Below are positions 51,667 to 62,100 of a stretch of DNA of 64,000 nucleotides, one piece after another. The stretch's first letter is position 1. Each line of letters starts with the position of its first letter. The translations under genes were made by a program, and so were the position numbers. This DNA comes from Colletes latitarsis (taxonomy: Eukaryota; Arthropoda; Insecta; Hymenoptera; Colletidae), in the NCBI RefSeq assembly GCF_051014445.1, contig NC_135146.1, positions 3,844,001 to 3,908,000 of the forward strand. The letters are read 5' to 3'. Below the pieces are notes generated by a model. That model had not been told where the DNA came from, ran no database searches, and worked only from the letters and a program-made list of their open reading frames with translations.

Positions 51667-53546
51667 CCGCCCCGCCTCCTCCTCCAGGCCAACCTCAACC
51701 ACTGCCGCGCGGCACAGGACTTGATGTCCCAAGTCCTCGCGGAGTGGGGGGTTGGCCTGGCGGTCGCCGCCGAGCCGTACCGTGTCCCTGATCACCCTCA
51801 TTGGGTGGGCGACGCGGACGGCTTGGTGGCGACGGTATGGGGAGGGGGCGACGGGTCCCCACCGTTCTCCTTGTTGGAGCGCGGTCGGGGATTCGTCGCC
51901 GTGGACTGGGGGGGAGTCGCTGTGGTGGCGTGCTACATTTCGCCCCGTAGCGGTCACGCTGCGTTCGAGCTGTACTTGGCCGAGGTCGCGGCATGCGTGC
52001 AGCGCTACGCGGCCCGGCCGGTGCTGGTCCTGGGGGATTTTAATGCCAAGTCGGTGGCTTGGGGATCCCCCAGGACCTCCGTTCGCGGCGGGATCCTGGG
52101 CGATTGGGCGGCGGGGCTCGACCTCCGGGTATTGAACCGGGGGTCGGAGCGCACATGCGTGCGGCGATATGGGGGGTCCATCGTGGATGTTGGATTCGCG
52201 ACCCCCAACGCCGTGCGCATGGTGTCGGGTTGGCACGTGGTCGCGGGGGCAGAGACACTCTCCGATCACCGGTACATCCGGATGGAGGTCTCTGCCGCCG
52301 CGAGTGCATCCCGACACGGCCGCCTGCGTGGCACCCCACCACGCCGCTGGGCGCTTCGGCGCCTGGACAAGGACGCCCTGATGGCAGCTGCCCTCGCTGC
52401 AACTTGGCCGCAGGGAGCGGCCGAGTTGCCGAGCATAGAGGAGGAGGTCGCCCGGCTCGGAGCATTGGTCGCGGGTATTTGCGACGCGGCGATGCCTCGG
52501 GTCGGGCGGGCTTCTCCTCGCCGGGCGGTGTACTGGTGGTCGGACGCGATCGCGGAGTTGCGAGTCGCGACTGTCCGCGCCCGACGCCAGTACACCCGCG
52601 CGCGCCGTCGTCAACGTACAGGCGACGGCGTGGCGCGAGCGAGGGCAGCTGATGACCTGTATGGAGCATACCGCGTGGCGCGGGTTGCTCTGCAGGTCGC
52701 CATCAAACGGGCCAAGACCCGGGCATGGAAGGAGCTCCTCCAGACCCTTGATGACGATCCATGGGGGCGCCCATATAAGGTGGTGCTGAATAAGCTCCGC
52801 CCGTGGGCGCCCCCCGTCACCGAGGGTCTTGACCCCCGGCTGCTGGAGGACGTGGTCAATACACTCTTCCCAATTGGGGAGAGGGGACCGCGTCCTCCGG
52901 CGGCGGCGGCTGTCCCAGTGGAGTGGGCGGCCGAGCTGGGGGTCACGCAGGAGGAGCTGGCAGCGGCTATCAGACGGCTCGGGGTTCGTAACACGGCCCC
53001 GGGTCCGGATGGTGTGCCCGGCCGGGTTTGGGTCTTGACCCAGGGCGTCCTTGGGGCCGACCTCAGGCGGTTGTTCGACCGCTGCCTGAGGGACGGGCGA
53101 TTCCCCCCCAGTTGGAAGGTGGCGAGGATGGTCCTCCTCCGGAAGGAGGGTCGGCCCGCGGAGTCTCCCTCCGCATACCGGCCCATTTGTCTCCTCGACG
53201 AGGTGGGCAAGCTCTTCGAGCGGGTGATTGCTGCCCGCCTCGTCGAGCACCTGTCGCGGGGTGATCCCGGTCTGGCCGACTGCCAGTTCGGTTTCCGGGG
53301 GGGCCGATCGACTATCGACGCGATAGGTCGTGTGAGGGCCCTCTCGGGGGCGGCCGTCTCCCGGGGAGGGGTGGCATTGGCAATATCCTTGGATATTGCC
53401 AATGCCTTTAACACCCTCCCCTGGGAAGAGATAAGGAGGGGACTCGAATATCATCGGGTCCCCCCTTGTCTCAGGGCGGTCGTCGGGGATTATCTCCGCG
53501 GCAGGTGGATCGAGTATCCGGGCCGGGTTGGTGATATGCGGGGGAG
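51664..53546 (+). CDS. ORF2: R1-clade ORF2, N-terminal part: endonuclease and start of reverse transcriptase
   Basis: About 627 codons before the frameshift. Residues 1-210 are an APE-type endonuclease that nicks target DNA: QANLNH near the start, AEPY with the catalytic Glu at about 37, LGDFNAKS at about 123 and the catalytic SDHR at about 200. Next come the Arg-rich linker with YWWSDAIAELR (about 290) and the fingers and palm of the reverse transcriptase: NTAPGPDGVPG (about 443), YRPICLLDEVGK, QFGFRGGRSTIDA (about 541) and the motif A block SLDIANAF (about 575, catalytic Asp). The frame stays open to 53,766, but downstream of about 53,546 it no longer encodes the family motifs, which continue in another frame. 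Translation is probably coupled to ORF1 through TAATG. Confidence 0.88.
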
Positions 53547-54845
53547 GTGTACTGCGGTGTTCCGCAGGGGTCGGTCCTCGGGCCACTCCTGTGGAACATC
53601 GCGTACGACTCGGTATTGCGGGCCGGCCTCCCCGACGGCGTCAGCACGGTGTGTTATGCGGATGACACACTGGTGCTGGCCGTCGGGGCGCACTGGGGGA
53701 GGGCCATGCGTCGCGCGGAGGAGGGGTCGCAACGCGTCGTCGACCGGATCAGGGGGATGGGGATGACGGTGGCGGTCCATAAGACCGAGGTGATTGCGTT
53801 TCATTCACCTCGGCAGGATCCGCCACCCCCTCTGATCCGGGTGGGTGGGGCTGACATCGAGGTGAAGCCCCAGATCAGGTATCTAGGGCTGATACTCGAT
53901 AGCCACTGGCGTTTCGTGGAGCATTTCCGCTGCCTGGTCCCCCGGTTGGAAAGGATGGTTGCGGCTCTGGGCCGGATCCTGCCCAACCTGGGGGGCCCGG
54001 CGGGCCGAGTTCGTCGCCTCTATGTGGCAATGGTCCAGTCGGTGGCCCTATACGGGGCCCCCGTCTGGGCGGACGACCTGGCTGCCTCCCGGCGCAGCAT
54101 GACTATGCTGCGTCGGGTGCAGAGGCGCATGGCGCTCAGGGTCGTCCGCGGGTATCGGACCATGTCACATGAGGCGGCGACGGTTCTAGCGGGGATGCCG
54201 CCCGTGGACCTGCTCGCGCGGTCGCACGCGGTGATGTACCGGCACCGCGTCGACCGTCGCGCGGGGGTGGGGGCGGTCCCGGGCGGGCAGGAACCTGCTT
54301 GGGGCGATTTGAAGCGCCAGGCCCGGCAGTCCGTGTTGCTCGCGTGGCAGGAGCGGCTGGCTCTGCCAACCGCGGAGCACCGGACTGTCGGGGCTGTTCG
54401 GCCACTCCTGAAGGAGTGGCTGGACAGAGGCCATGGCAGCCTCACCTACCGGATGGCACAGGTATTTTCCGGGCATGGCAGCTTCGGAAGATACCTGTGC
54501 CGGATAGGGAAGGAGCCGACGGCGCGTTGCTGCCACTGCGACGCTGAGCAGGACACGGCGGATCATACCCTGGAGGTATGCCCCGCGTGGGAGGGGGAGC
54601 GCCGTGTCCTGGTCGGCGTCGTCGGGCGGGATGTCTCGCTGCCGGGCGTGGTGCGCGCCATGCTCGGCAGCGAGGAGAAGTGGAGGGCCGTGGCCTCCTT
54701 CTGCGAGAACGTAATGTTGCAGAAGGAGGCCGCGGGGAGGGAGCGCGAGCTTCAACGGCGCGCAGAAGCTCGCGCTCGTGCGGTGGCCCGAGGTCGTCGT
54801 CCGGTCGCGAGGCGTCGCGGGCGGCCGCCTCGGCGTGGCGGATGA
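53547..54845 (+). pseudogene. ORF2: R1-clade ORF2, C-terminal part after a frameshift
   Basis: This frame carries the rest of the reverse transcriptase: CGVPQGSVLGPLLW right at its start (motif B), the catalytic CYADDTLVL (motif C, about 37 codons in), the thumb region with RYLGLILD, and a C-terminal zinc finger of CCHC type near CCHCDAEQDTADHTLEVC. It ends with an Arg-rich tail and a stop at 54,843-54,845. It is not joined to the endonuclease part: a one-base length change in the G-rich stretch at about 53,539-53,547 separates motif A from motif B. The first codon listed is GTG, so this is a broken continuation and not an independent gene. A sequencing error in the G run could also explain the break. 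Confidence 0.85.
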
Positions 54846-55361
54846 CCTAGGCTGGGAGGGGGGTCCTGAGGGGACCCTCCTCCCGCCAGGCGGCGCCGGG
54901 TCGGACCGGTTGGGGGTAAGGGTGCCTCCCCCTACCGGTCCGACGCAAGGGGAGGCACCCTCGGCGGTCTGGTGCGGCCATGAACGCCCGGCCGCCGAGG
55001 GGTGGAAACGGGGTCGCGAGCGGTTGCGAGTTGGGGCTCGCAGGCGCCACTAAACGCGGCCCCGGGACGGATAGCGGCGGGATGGAGTGGCCCCGTCCCG
55101 CCGCTATGAGGCAGTGTGTCTACTGGGGGGACCGATTGTCCCCCCGGGGGATGGGCGCGAAAGCGCGGGCACGGGGAGTATACCGGAAGAATGCTTCGAG
55201 CGATTCCCGGTATCCTCCCAAAGCGTGCCGAAGGGTCACCGTGGGGTTTTTAGTGGGTAGGTCCCGCGCCTGTCGTTGTACGGGCGCGGGGAATCCCACA
55301 CACCCCTCCCACCTCTCCCCAAGGAGGTGGGAGGGAGTCTTTCGAAGATTTTCCCCACGAC
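54846..55361 (+). other. Hairpin-rich 3' UTR of the R1-clade element
   Basis: About 516 bp with at least five long perfect stems: 54,900-54,910 with 54,934-54,944 (11 bp), 55,071-55,082 with 55,096-55,107 (12 bp), GGGGGGAC with GTCCCCCC around 55,125-55,147, CCCGCGCC with GGGCGCGG around 55,263-55,289, and 55,304-55,315 with 55,324-55,335 (12 bp), the last just upstream of the poly(A). A competing pair, GGGTGCCTCCCC (54,920-54,931) with GGGGAGGCACCC (54,949-54,960), overlaps the first stem. The reverse transcriptases of R1 and R2 relatives recognise structured 3' UTRs, so a role in template choice is likely but inferred. Confidence 0.8.
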
Positions 55362-55375
55362 AAAAAAAAAAAAAA
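55362..55375 (+). other. Poly(A) tail of the R1-clade element
   Basis: A run of 14 A directly after CCCCACGAC marks the 3' end of the element. The next bases, GCAGCAGTCTAGTAAG, already belong to satellite B. Confidence 0.85.
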
Positions 55376-57849
55376 GCAGCAGTCTAGTAAGAAAGAAATT
55401 AGCTAGTAGGAAAGCAGTGATCTAGTAAGCGAGCGGGAACGTAGTAAGGATGCAGTCTGCTAGCAAGCAAGTAGTAAGCTAGTAAGGAACAAGTAAGCTA
55501 GTAAGCAAGCAGCAAGCTAGAAAGAAGGAATTTAGGTAGTAAGAAAGCAGTATGCTAGTAAGCAAGCAGTAAGCAAGGAAGCAACCAGCGGGCCAGTAAG
55601 CAGGCAGTAAGGTAGAAAGCAACCAGTGTCCTAGTAAGCGAGGAGGAAGCTCGTATGGAAGCAGTAAACGAGTAAGCTAGCTGTAGGCTTGTAAGCAAGC
55701 AGTGAGCTAGTAGGCAAGCAGTGAGGTAGCAAGAAAGCAGTATCCTAGTAAGCAAGCAGGAAGCCAGTATAACAGTAGTAAGCTCGAAAGCAAACTGCAA
55801 GCTAGCAAGCAAGCAGGGAGCGAAAAAGCTAGCTTTATGCTAGAAAGGAAGGAGCAGGCTAGGAGAAAGCAAGTCGTAAGCTCGTAAGCAAGCAGTAAGG
55901 TAGAAAACGAGCTGCAAGCTAGTGAGCAAGAAGTAAGGTAGAAAGCAAGCAGCAAGCTAGTAGGCAAGCAGTGAGCTAGTAAGAAAGCGTTATGCTAGTA
56001 AGCAAGCAGTAAGCTAGAAAGCAAGCAGCAAGCTCGTAAGCAAGCTGTAAGCTAGTAGGCAAGCAATGAGCAAGTAAGCGAGCAGGGAGCTAGTAAGGAA
56101 GCATTATGAAGCTAAGCAAGAAGCAAGCTAGTAAGCGTACATGGTAATAGTGTGAGAGCAGAATGCTAGTAAGCTAGCAGTAAGCTAGTAAACAAGCAGT
56201 GAGCTAGTAAGCAGGCAGGGAGCTAGTAAGAATAAGTAATCTAGTAAGCAAGCAGTATGCGAGTAATCTAGCAGTAAGCTCGCAAGCAAGCAGTAAGCTG
56301 GTAAGAGAGCTATTAGCTTGTAAGCAAGCACTAAGCTAGAAAGCAAGCAGAAGGCTAGTAAGCTAGCAGAAAGCGAGTAACCTTGCAGTAAGCTACTAAG
56401 GAAGCAGCTGGATAGTAACAATGCTATTAGCTAGTATGAAAGCAGTATGATAGTATGCCAGCGGTAAGCTCGAAAGCAAGCTGCAAGCTAGCAAGCATGC
56501 GGGAAGCAAGTAAGCCAGCAGTAAGCTAGTAGGCAACCAGTAATTTAGTAAGCAAACAGTGAGCTAGTAAGCAGGGAGTAAGCGAGTAAGCTAGCAGTAA
56601 GCAGGTAAACAACCCAGTACGCTAGTAAGCTAGCACTAAGCTAGAATGCAAGCAATAAGCTAGTATGCATGCAGCAAGCTTGTAAGCAAGCAGCTGGCTA
56701 GTCAGATAGCAGTTAGCTAGTAAGAAATCTGTGTGATAGTGGGCAAGCAGTAAGCTAGAAAACAGCCAGTAAGTTATTAAGCGAGCACTAAGCTAGAAAG
56801 CAAGCAGTAAGTGAGAAAGCAAGGAGGTCACTGGAAAGTATGCAGTTAGCTAGTAAGCATGCAGTAAGCTAGAATGCAAGGAGCGGGCCTGTAAGAAAGC
56901 AGTTATCTGGTATGCAAGCAGTAAGCTTTGTGAGGAAGCACTATGCTAAAAAGCAAGCAGTGGGCTAGTAAGCAAGCTGTAAGCTAGTAAGCAAGCAGTG
57001 TGCTAGAAAGCAAGCAGCAGGCTAGTAAGCATGCAGTAAGCGGGTATGCTAGCAGTGAGCTAGTAAGAAAGCAGTATTCCAGTAAGCAAGCAGTAAGCTA
57101 GAATGCAAGCAGCAAGCTAGTAAGCCAGCAGTAAGCTAGTAAGCGAGCAGAGATCTAGTAAGGGGGCAGAATGCTAGCAAGCAAGCAGTAGGCTAGCAAG
57201 CAACCAGTAAGCTAGTAAGCAAGCAGGATGCTAGTAAGGAAGCAGTATGCTAGAAAGCAAGCAGCGGGCTAGTAAGCAAGCAGTAAGCTAGTTAGCAATC
57301 AGTAAGCTTGTAAGCTACCAGTAAGCTAGTAAGCATGCAATCAGCTTGTAAGCAAGCAGTAAGCTAGTAAGTATGCAGTGAGCCAGTAAGCAAGCGGTAA
57401 GCTCGTAAGCAACAAGTAAGCAAGTAAGCAAGCAGCTGGCTAGTAAGGAAGCAATAAGGTGCTAAGCAACCAGAAAGCTAGTAAGCGAGCAGGAAGCTAG
57501 TATGGTAGCAGTATGCAAGTAAGCAAGCTGTAGGCTATTAGGGAAGCAGTTAGCTAGTAAGAAAGCAGTAGGCAATTGTGCAAGCAGCAAACTAGTAAGC
57601 ATGCAGTAAGCTAGTAAGCAGTAAGTATGCAGTGAGCTAGAAAGCAAGGAGCAGTATTGTAAGGAAGCAGTTATCTAGTAACCAAGCTGCATGCTAGTAA
57701 GGAAGCACTATGCTAGAAAGCAAGCTGCTGGCCAGTAAGCAAGCTGTAAGCGAGTACGCTAGCTGTAGGACAGTAAGTAACCAGTAAGCTTGTAAGGAAG
57801 CAACAGGTTAGTAAGAAAGCTCTTAGCTACTAAGAAAGCAGTAAGCTAG
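55376..57849. repeat. Satellite B: roughly 19-bp minisatellite
   Basis: About 2.47 kb of degenerate tandem repeat with a consensus near GTAAGCTAGTAAGCAAGCA (19 bp), about 130 units. Copies vary at several positions (CTAG, CTCG or CTTG; AAGC, AAAG or ATGC), with occasional indels. It shares no sequence with satellite A. On the - strand it gives Leu/Ala/Ser-rich open frames, which follow from composition and are not genes. It starts right after the R1-clade poly(A) and ends exactly at the copia LTR. Confidence 0.9.
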
Positions 57850-58021
57850 TATTGAGGATCTTTGTGATAGATTTCCCCAATCGCTTACCGCAGAAAGAAG
57901 AAGGAATAATTTGTTGAAACGGTATAATGAGTTAGACACGGAGGCGACAAAATTTATGGAAGACTTTTCTCCGCGATCTGGGTTGTCGCACGACTTCCTT
58001 CAAATTGGTTAAAATCCCGGC

Positions 58022-58028
58022 TATATAT
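58022..58028 (-). promoter_or_regulatory. TATA box of the copia LTR
   Basis: GCATATATAG on the - strand, about 105 bp into the reconstructed LTR, where a promoter would be expected. It rests on motif and position only. Confidence 0.45.
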
Positions 58029-58124
58029 GCGTCGTCGAATTGTCGGCAGACCTATTGGTTTTATGACATGACCTGAGCCGATGTGGAACAGAGAAAAATC
58101 GCGAAGATTCGGAAATACAAAATA

Positions 58125-58128
58125 TATC
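58125..58128. other. Target-site duplication TATC, left copy
   Basis: TATC directly precedes the LTR start TGTCGG. The second copy, at 63,874-63,877, directly follows the other LTR end. A 4-bp duplication is usual for Ty3/gypsy integrases. Confidence 0.85.
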
Positions 58129-58654
58129 TGTCGGAGAAACATTATCGTTCACAATCTCCCTAGTGCGACTAGCATTAGGTCCTCTCGGGCGACCAAGCCT
58201 TTGTCTCGTCGTTCTATGCATATCTTATTTTTTTTAAAAACTCTTTCTTAGCTAAATAAATTTTTATAATTGATAACTATAACACAAACACAAATACTTA
58301 AACAATACGAAAGAATGTGCAACGATAACTGATGAGTCCTTTGCAGGGATTCTTTAACTAATTTTTTTTTTCCCGCACGTCTTTACAGTCTGGAAACCTT
58401 TTCAAATCTGTTCGCTTCTTTTTCGAATCCTTCTTCTTTCAAACGTTTCGGTAACCAGACAACCAACTCGACTACCTTCAAAGGCCACATCCAAACGTCG
58501 ACGCCAACCAGACGCACGTTTGCGTTTCCGGTGACATTCTTTGCATCGATTACATTTAAATATCGATTAGAGCCAATATAACTTTATTTGCACAACGTGA
58601 AGTAATATACAATTTAAGAACAATAAAACAAAAACTTTTTAATTGATTCCGACA
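58129..58654 (-). repeat. 3' LTR of the gypsy element
   Basis: 526 bp, matching 63,348-63,873. On the - strand it runs from TGTCGGAATC (58,654) to TTTCTCCGACA (58,129). It keeps an open frame matching the first 31 gag residues, with two changes relative to the 5' LTR. A poly(A)-type AATAAA lies on the - strand at 58,583-58,588. Confidence 0.95.
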
Positions 58655-59162
58655 CGGCCATCTTGACAGTTACCCGTCCTCGGGTAATCATTTCTGTGAT
58701 CATCTGAAGTAAATGAATATTCCGAATAATGATTAAGTGAAGCTGTTGTGTCGCACTAGAGTCGAAAATACCAACTGTGCAAGTAAGAATTTTGCTTCAA
58801 ATTCATACCTACAATTTATTTCTAACTTAAAAATCTACCATAGATCAGCAAGTTTCCGTAAAAAATAATTCCAACCTTAAACCAAGCTCAATCTTTTAGA
58901 CAACGCCACACTCCTCACTGAAGCTCAGACCAGTCCTTCGGTCTACATGTGCGCAAAGTGAACCAGTCCTTCGGTTACTTTGCCGCAGCTAGTCCTTCAG
59001 CTGCCCTGCCAGTCCTTCGGCAGTATTGTGAAACTAGTTTTTTTTTTAGTTATCACGTCCACATGTTCTACAACACAGTCCTTCGGTTGTAAATGATTCC
59101 CGCCACAACGCTACAACGCTGTGGTGCAGTCAGCTAGCAGTGAGTTTGTGTTTAAATCCAGT
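58655..59162 (-). other. 3' untranslated region between pol and the 3' LTR
   Basis: 508 bp with no open frame. The half next to the LTR is AT-rich apart from one hairpin at 58,670-58,687. The half next to the pol stop holds the repeated hairpin family at 58,927-59,091. There is no clean polypurine tract next to the LTR: the - strand reads CAAGATGGCCG just before it, which is weak for second-strand priming. Confidence 0.75.
58927..59091 (-). repeat. Five hairpins with an invariant 8-nt loop and different stems
   Basis: The + strand octamer AGTCCTTC (RNA-sense GAAGGACT) occurs five times, each framed by a different complementary stem: AGACC/GGTCT (927-944), CAAAGT-g-AACC/GGTTACTTTG (954-982), GCAGCT/AGCTGC (58,985-59,004), CTGCC/GGCAG (59,006-59,023) and TACAAC-a-C/GGTTGTA (59,069-59,091). 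Stems share no sequence yet all pair, as expected when structure and loop are conserved. A related hairpin, TTACCC/GGGTAA with loop GTCCTC, lies at 58,670-58,687. Function unknown; a protein-binding RNA array is a reasonable guess. Confidence 0.85.
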
Positions 59163-62100
59163 CTACTGAGATCTATCAGAATCAACAACGATATCATTTG
59201 CCTCAGTAAAGTCTCTTACTAATTCTACAGGAACTTGATGATTTAGCATTTTTCTCACACGGTCATAAGGGTACTTATAAGTTCGATTTGAATTCAAAGC
59301 TTTTAATAAATATCTGTCTCCATTCAACACATTAATGATTTTAAAAGGACCTTTAAATTTAGCAGCTAATTTTGTTTGATTTCTTTCTTCATTTTCTAAT
59401 AAAACATAATCTCCAATAGAAAATTTCTGTAACTGAGCTTTGGTTCTATCGAATCTTTCTTTGTCATAGTTAGCATTTTCGTTTATACTCTGTGTCGCCT
59501 GTTCTCTCACCTCGATAATGTTCATTACTGGATCATCAACATCTACTGCCATTAAGTCTAATGGTCTGGCGACCTTTCCCAACATTAATTCTAAAGGACT
59601 TGCTTTGGTCACCTGATTGACCGTTGCATTCAAAGCAAGTTGAATATCACCAAGAGCATCTTGCCAGGAATGATCTTTGCTAACTTCCACAGCTGTCAAC
59701 ATACTTTTGAGAGAGCTCATAACCCTTTCTACTTGTCCATTAGCCCGACTACCACCGGTGGCAATAAGATGTAATTGGATATTATGTCTAACGCAAAAAC
59801 TCGAAAACTCTTTACTAGCAAAGCAACGTCCTTGATCAGTAATTAATCTATTAGGGGCACCAAATAGAGCAACACCCGATTTTAAAGCTCTTATGCTACT
59901 ATTGCTATCAATACTGGTTGTATGATGCAACATTACAAATTTAGTAAAAGCATCAATAAGGACATATACGTACTCTTTAACATTATTTTTACCACTTAGC
60001 TTGCTAGAAACATCTAAATGAACAGTATGCCAGGGAACAGGGACCTTAGGGATTGGATGTAATTCTGCTTGAACTCGCCCGGAACTTGGTTTAGAGATTT
60101 TGCAAGTGATACAATTGTCGACAAATTTGCGTACGTATTTTGCCATTCCTTGAAACCAATAATGATCGTATACCTTTTCTAATGTTTTCTTCCACCCCAA
60201 ATGCATTATAGATTCATGAACATTATTGATAACCGACCATTTAAACGCTCGTGGAACAATAGGAAGGCAACGAGTACGACCATTCCGTTGAATTTTACGG
60301 CAAAGGATATTAGAACGAAACTCATAGGTTTTTCGAATTTCATCTGGTAATATTTCATTTCGTATATCTGACACAATCTTAGATATTTCATCGTCCTTTT
60401 CCTGCTCTATCTGTAACCACTCCTTTGATAATTTAGTCAGGTCAATACGTTTCTGTTCGACCCGAAAATTAAAATTTTGGGATTCAAAGGGAAGAGGGTT
60501 TCTTGACAGAAAATCTACATGACTCATGCGACTTCCCTCTCGATAAATAATATCGAAATCAAAGGACTGCAAGTAAGCCCACCAACGGTGCACACGCGGA
60601 GACAAATCTCTTTTATTTTTGGAAGCCTTGACCGAGGTACAATCAGTGACCACAACAAACTTTCGACCATAAAGATAATGTCGAAAATGCTTCACTGCAT
60701 TGACCACGGCCAACGTTTCCAATTCATACGAATGATATTTTGATTCAGCAGAGGAAGTACGACGACTAAAGTACTCGACCACCCGTTGTTTACCATCCAC
60801 CTTTTGAATCAGCATTGCACCGTACCCATCCGAGCTCGCATCAGTATGCAATTCTATTGGAAGGTCTGGGCTAAAAATTTCTAACACCGGTTCGCTTGTT
60901 AAACGTGTAATTATTTTTTGTCGTATTTCCTCAAATATCGGCTGCCAAACGAGTGTATTATTTTTGCAACTAGTGAGCCTAAACAGCGGGGCCATGGTTA
61001 GAGAGAATTGTGGAACGAATTGCCTGAAATATGATGCCAAACCTATAAACTGCCTAAGTTGAGAGACAGTCTTAGGAGGAGGTAATTTTGTTAAAGCTTC
61101 TATTTTGCGAGGATTTGGATACATTTCCCCATTCTCAACCACATAACCTAAAAATTCAATTCGTTTCTTAAGGAAAGAACATTTAGCGAGATTTAAAGAA
61201 AAACCTGCCTCTGTCAACACATTCAAAACCATACCGAGACGCTCCAGTCCTTCTTCTAAAGTAGCGGACAACACTAAGACGTCATCGATGTAACATACCA
61301 CGAAGCTAAACGCCATATCTCCAAGGGCTTTTATAATAGCTCGCTGGTAAACTGAACTAGCATTCTTTAGCCCAAATGGCATGGTCAAATATTCCCATTG
61401 ACCTTCAGGTGTAACGAAGGCCGTTTTCTCAATGGAATTGGCTTCTACCGGGATCTGGTGATAACCGCTCAACATATCAAGACTGGAGTACCACCTAGCA
61501 CCTCCTAATCTAGCTATCTGATCTGATATTAATGGAAGAGGGTACCGGTCAGCAATCGTATTACTATTGAGTTCTCTATAATCCACACACATTCGATCAG
61601 ATCCATCTTTTTTCTTTACTAATAGAATTGGACTAGAAAAAGGTGAACAGCTTGGCCTGATTACACCAGCATCTAACAGCTCGTGAACCTTTTCTCGAAC
61701 TACTTCCTTCTCCTCAGGACTCAACCTATATGGTCGGCGTTGAACAATTCTGCAAGGATCAACGAGTCGGATCTCTAACTGTCCCGAGTTAACACGAGAT
61801 TTAGTTATTCCTTTGGCGAAAGAATCGGAATACTGTTTCAACATTTCATTTAACCGAGACTTGTACCCATCAGGAATGTCAGTGTCAATACTATTAAATT
61901 TAGTTTCATTATTGTCCGAATCTTTTACCTCGCATACGTTGATTTCTTTCATTTCTTTACATCGTGAAAGAACTACTTTATCTGACGTCATGCTTACACT
62001 AAAACCTTGATTTAAAATTTCACGACCAATCAAAATGTCATTTTTCAAGAAATTATCGGGGACTAGATGGAAAAGTATTTCTAAATGTAAATAATCAATT

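Larger units (their letters stand above)
49401..55375 (+). mobile_element. R1-clade non-LTR retrotransposon, near full length
   Basis: A GC-rich insert with a 5' UTR, ORF1 with three zinc knuckles, ORF2 with APE-type endonuclease and reverse transcriptase, a 3' UTR and a 14-A tail (55,362-55,375). The ORF1/ORF2 layout, the CCHC set in ORF1, the YWWSD linker and the C-terminal zinc finger are those of the R1 clade, which includes R1, TRAS and SART. The 5' junction falls just after GTTGTAATGT, inside the satellite A palindrome region. The 3' flank is satellite B. No target duplication is visible. A frameshift in ORF2 means this copy is probably not autonomous. I do not assign it to a named family. 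Confidence 0.9.
57850..58128 (-). mobile_element. Ty1/copia 3' LTR, larger part
   Basis: Non-repetitive sequence abutting satellite B at 57,850 and interrupted by the gypsy element at 58,129. Together with 63,874-63,888 it makes a roughly 290-bp LTR on the - strand. It begins TGTTGAG and ends CTCAATA, so the short inverted ends match at six of seven bases, the final CA having become TA. A TATATA box sits in its middle at about 58,022-58,028 (- strand). The size and TGTTG start are usual for insect copia LTRs. The 5' LTR would lie to the right of the window. Confidence 0.65.

Noticed and set aside
51661..53586. Antisense frame of 641 codons opposite ORF2
   Set aside because: Same composition effect. 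The sense strand has unambiguous endonuclease and RT motifs, and the antisense product is Arg/Pro/His-rich without domains.
49401..55375. Assignment of the non-LTR element to the telomere-specific TRAS or SART families
   Set aside because: The TAATG overlap and zinc knuckles fit, but the element is not flanked by TTAGG repeats on either side. Clade level is as far as the sequence allows.
55555..57647. Leu/Ala-rich frames on the - strand of satellite B that resemble membrane segments
   Set aside because: They come from the CTTACTAGCTTGCT-type repeat. The unit of 19 bp shifts frame each copy and no conserved start or product is seen.
57954..58221. Two short - strand frames at the left edge of the gypsy element
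   Set aside because: They begin in the gag-coding part of the 3' LTR or in the LTR edge and run on into copia LTR sequence. They are read-through across an insertion junction.
58329..58352. CTGATGAG string in the LTR suggesting a hammerhead ribozyme
   Set aside because: The core CTGATGA followed by a possible stem GTCC/GGGA is there, but the required GAAA after stem II and a cleavage triplet with flanking stems I and III are missing. It is also on the antisense strand of the element.
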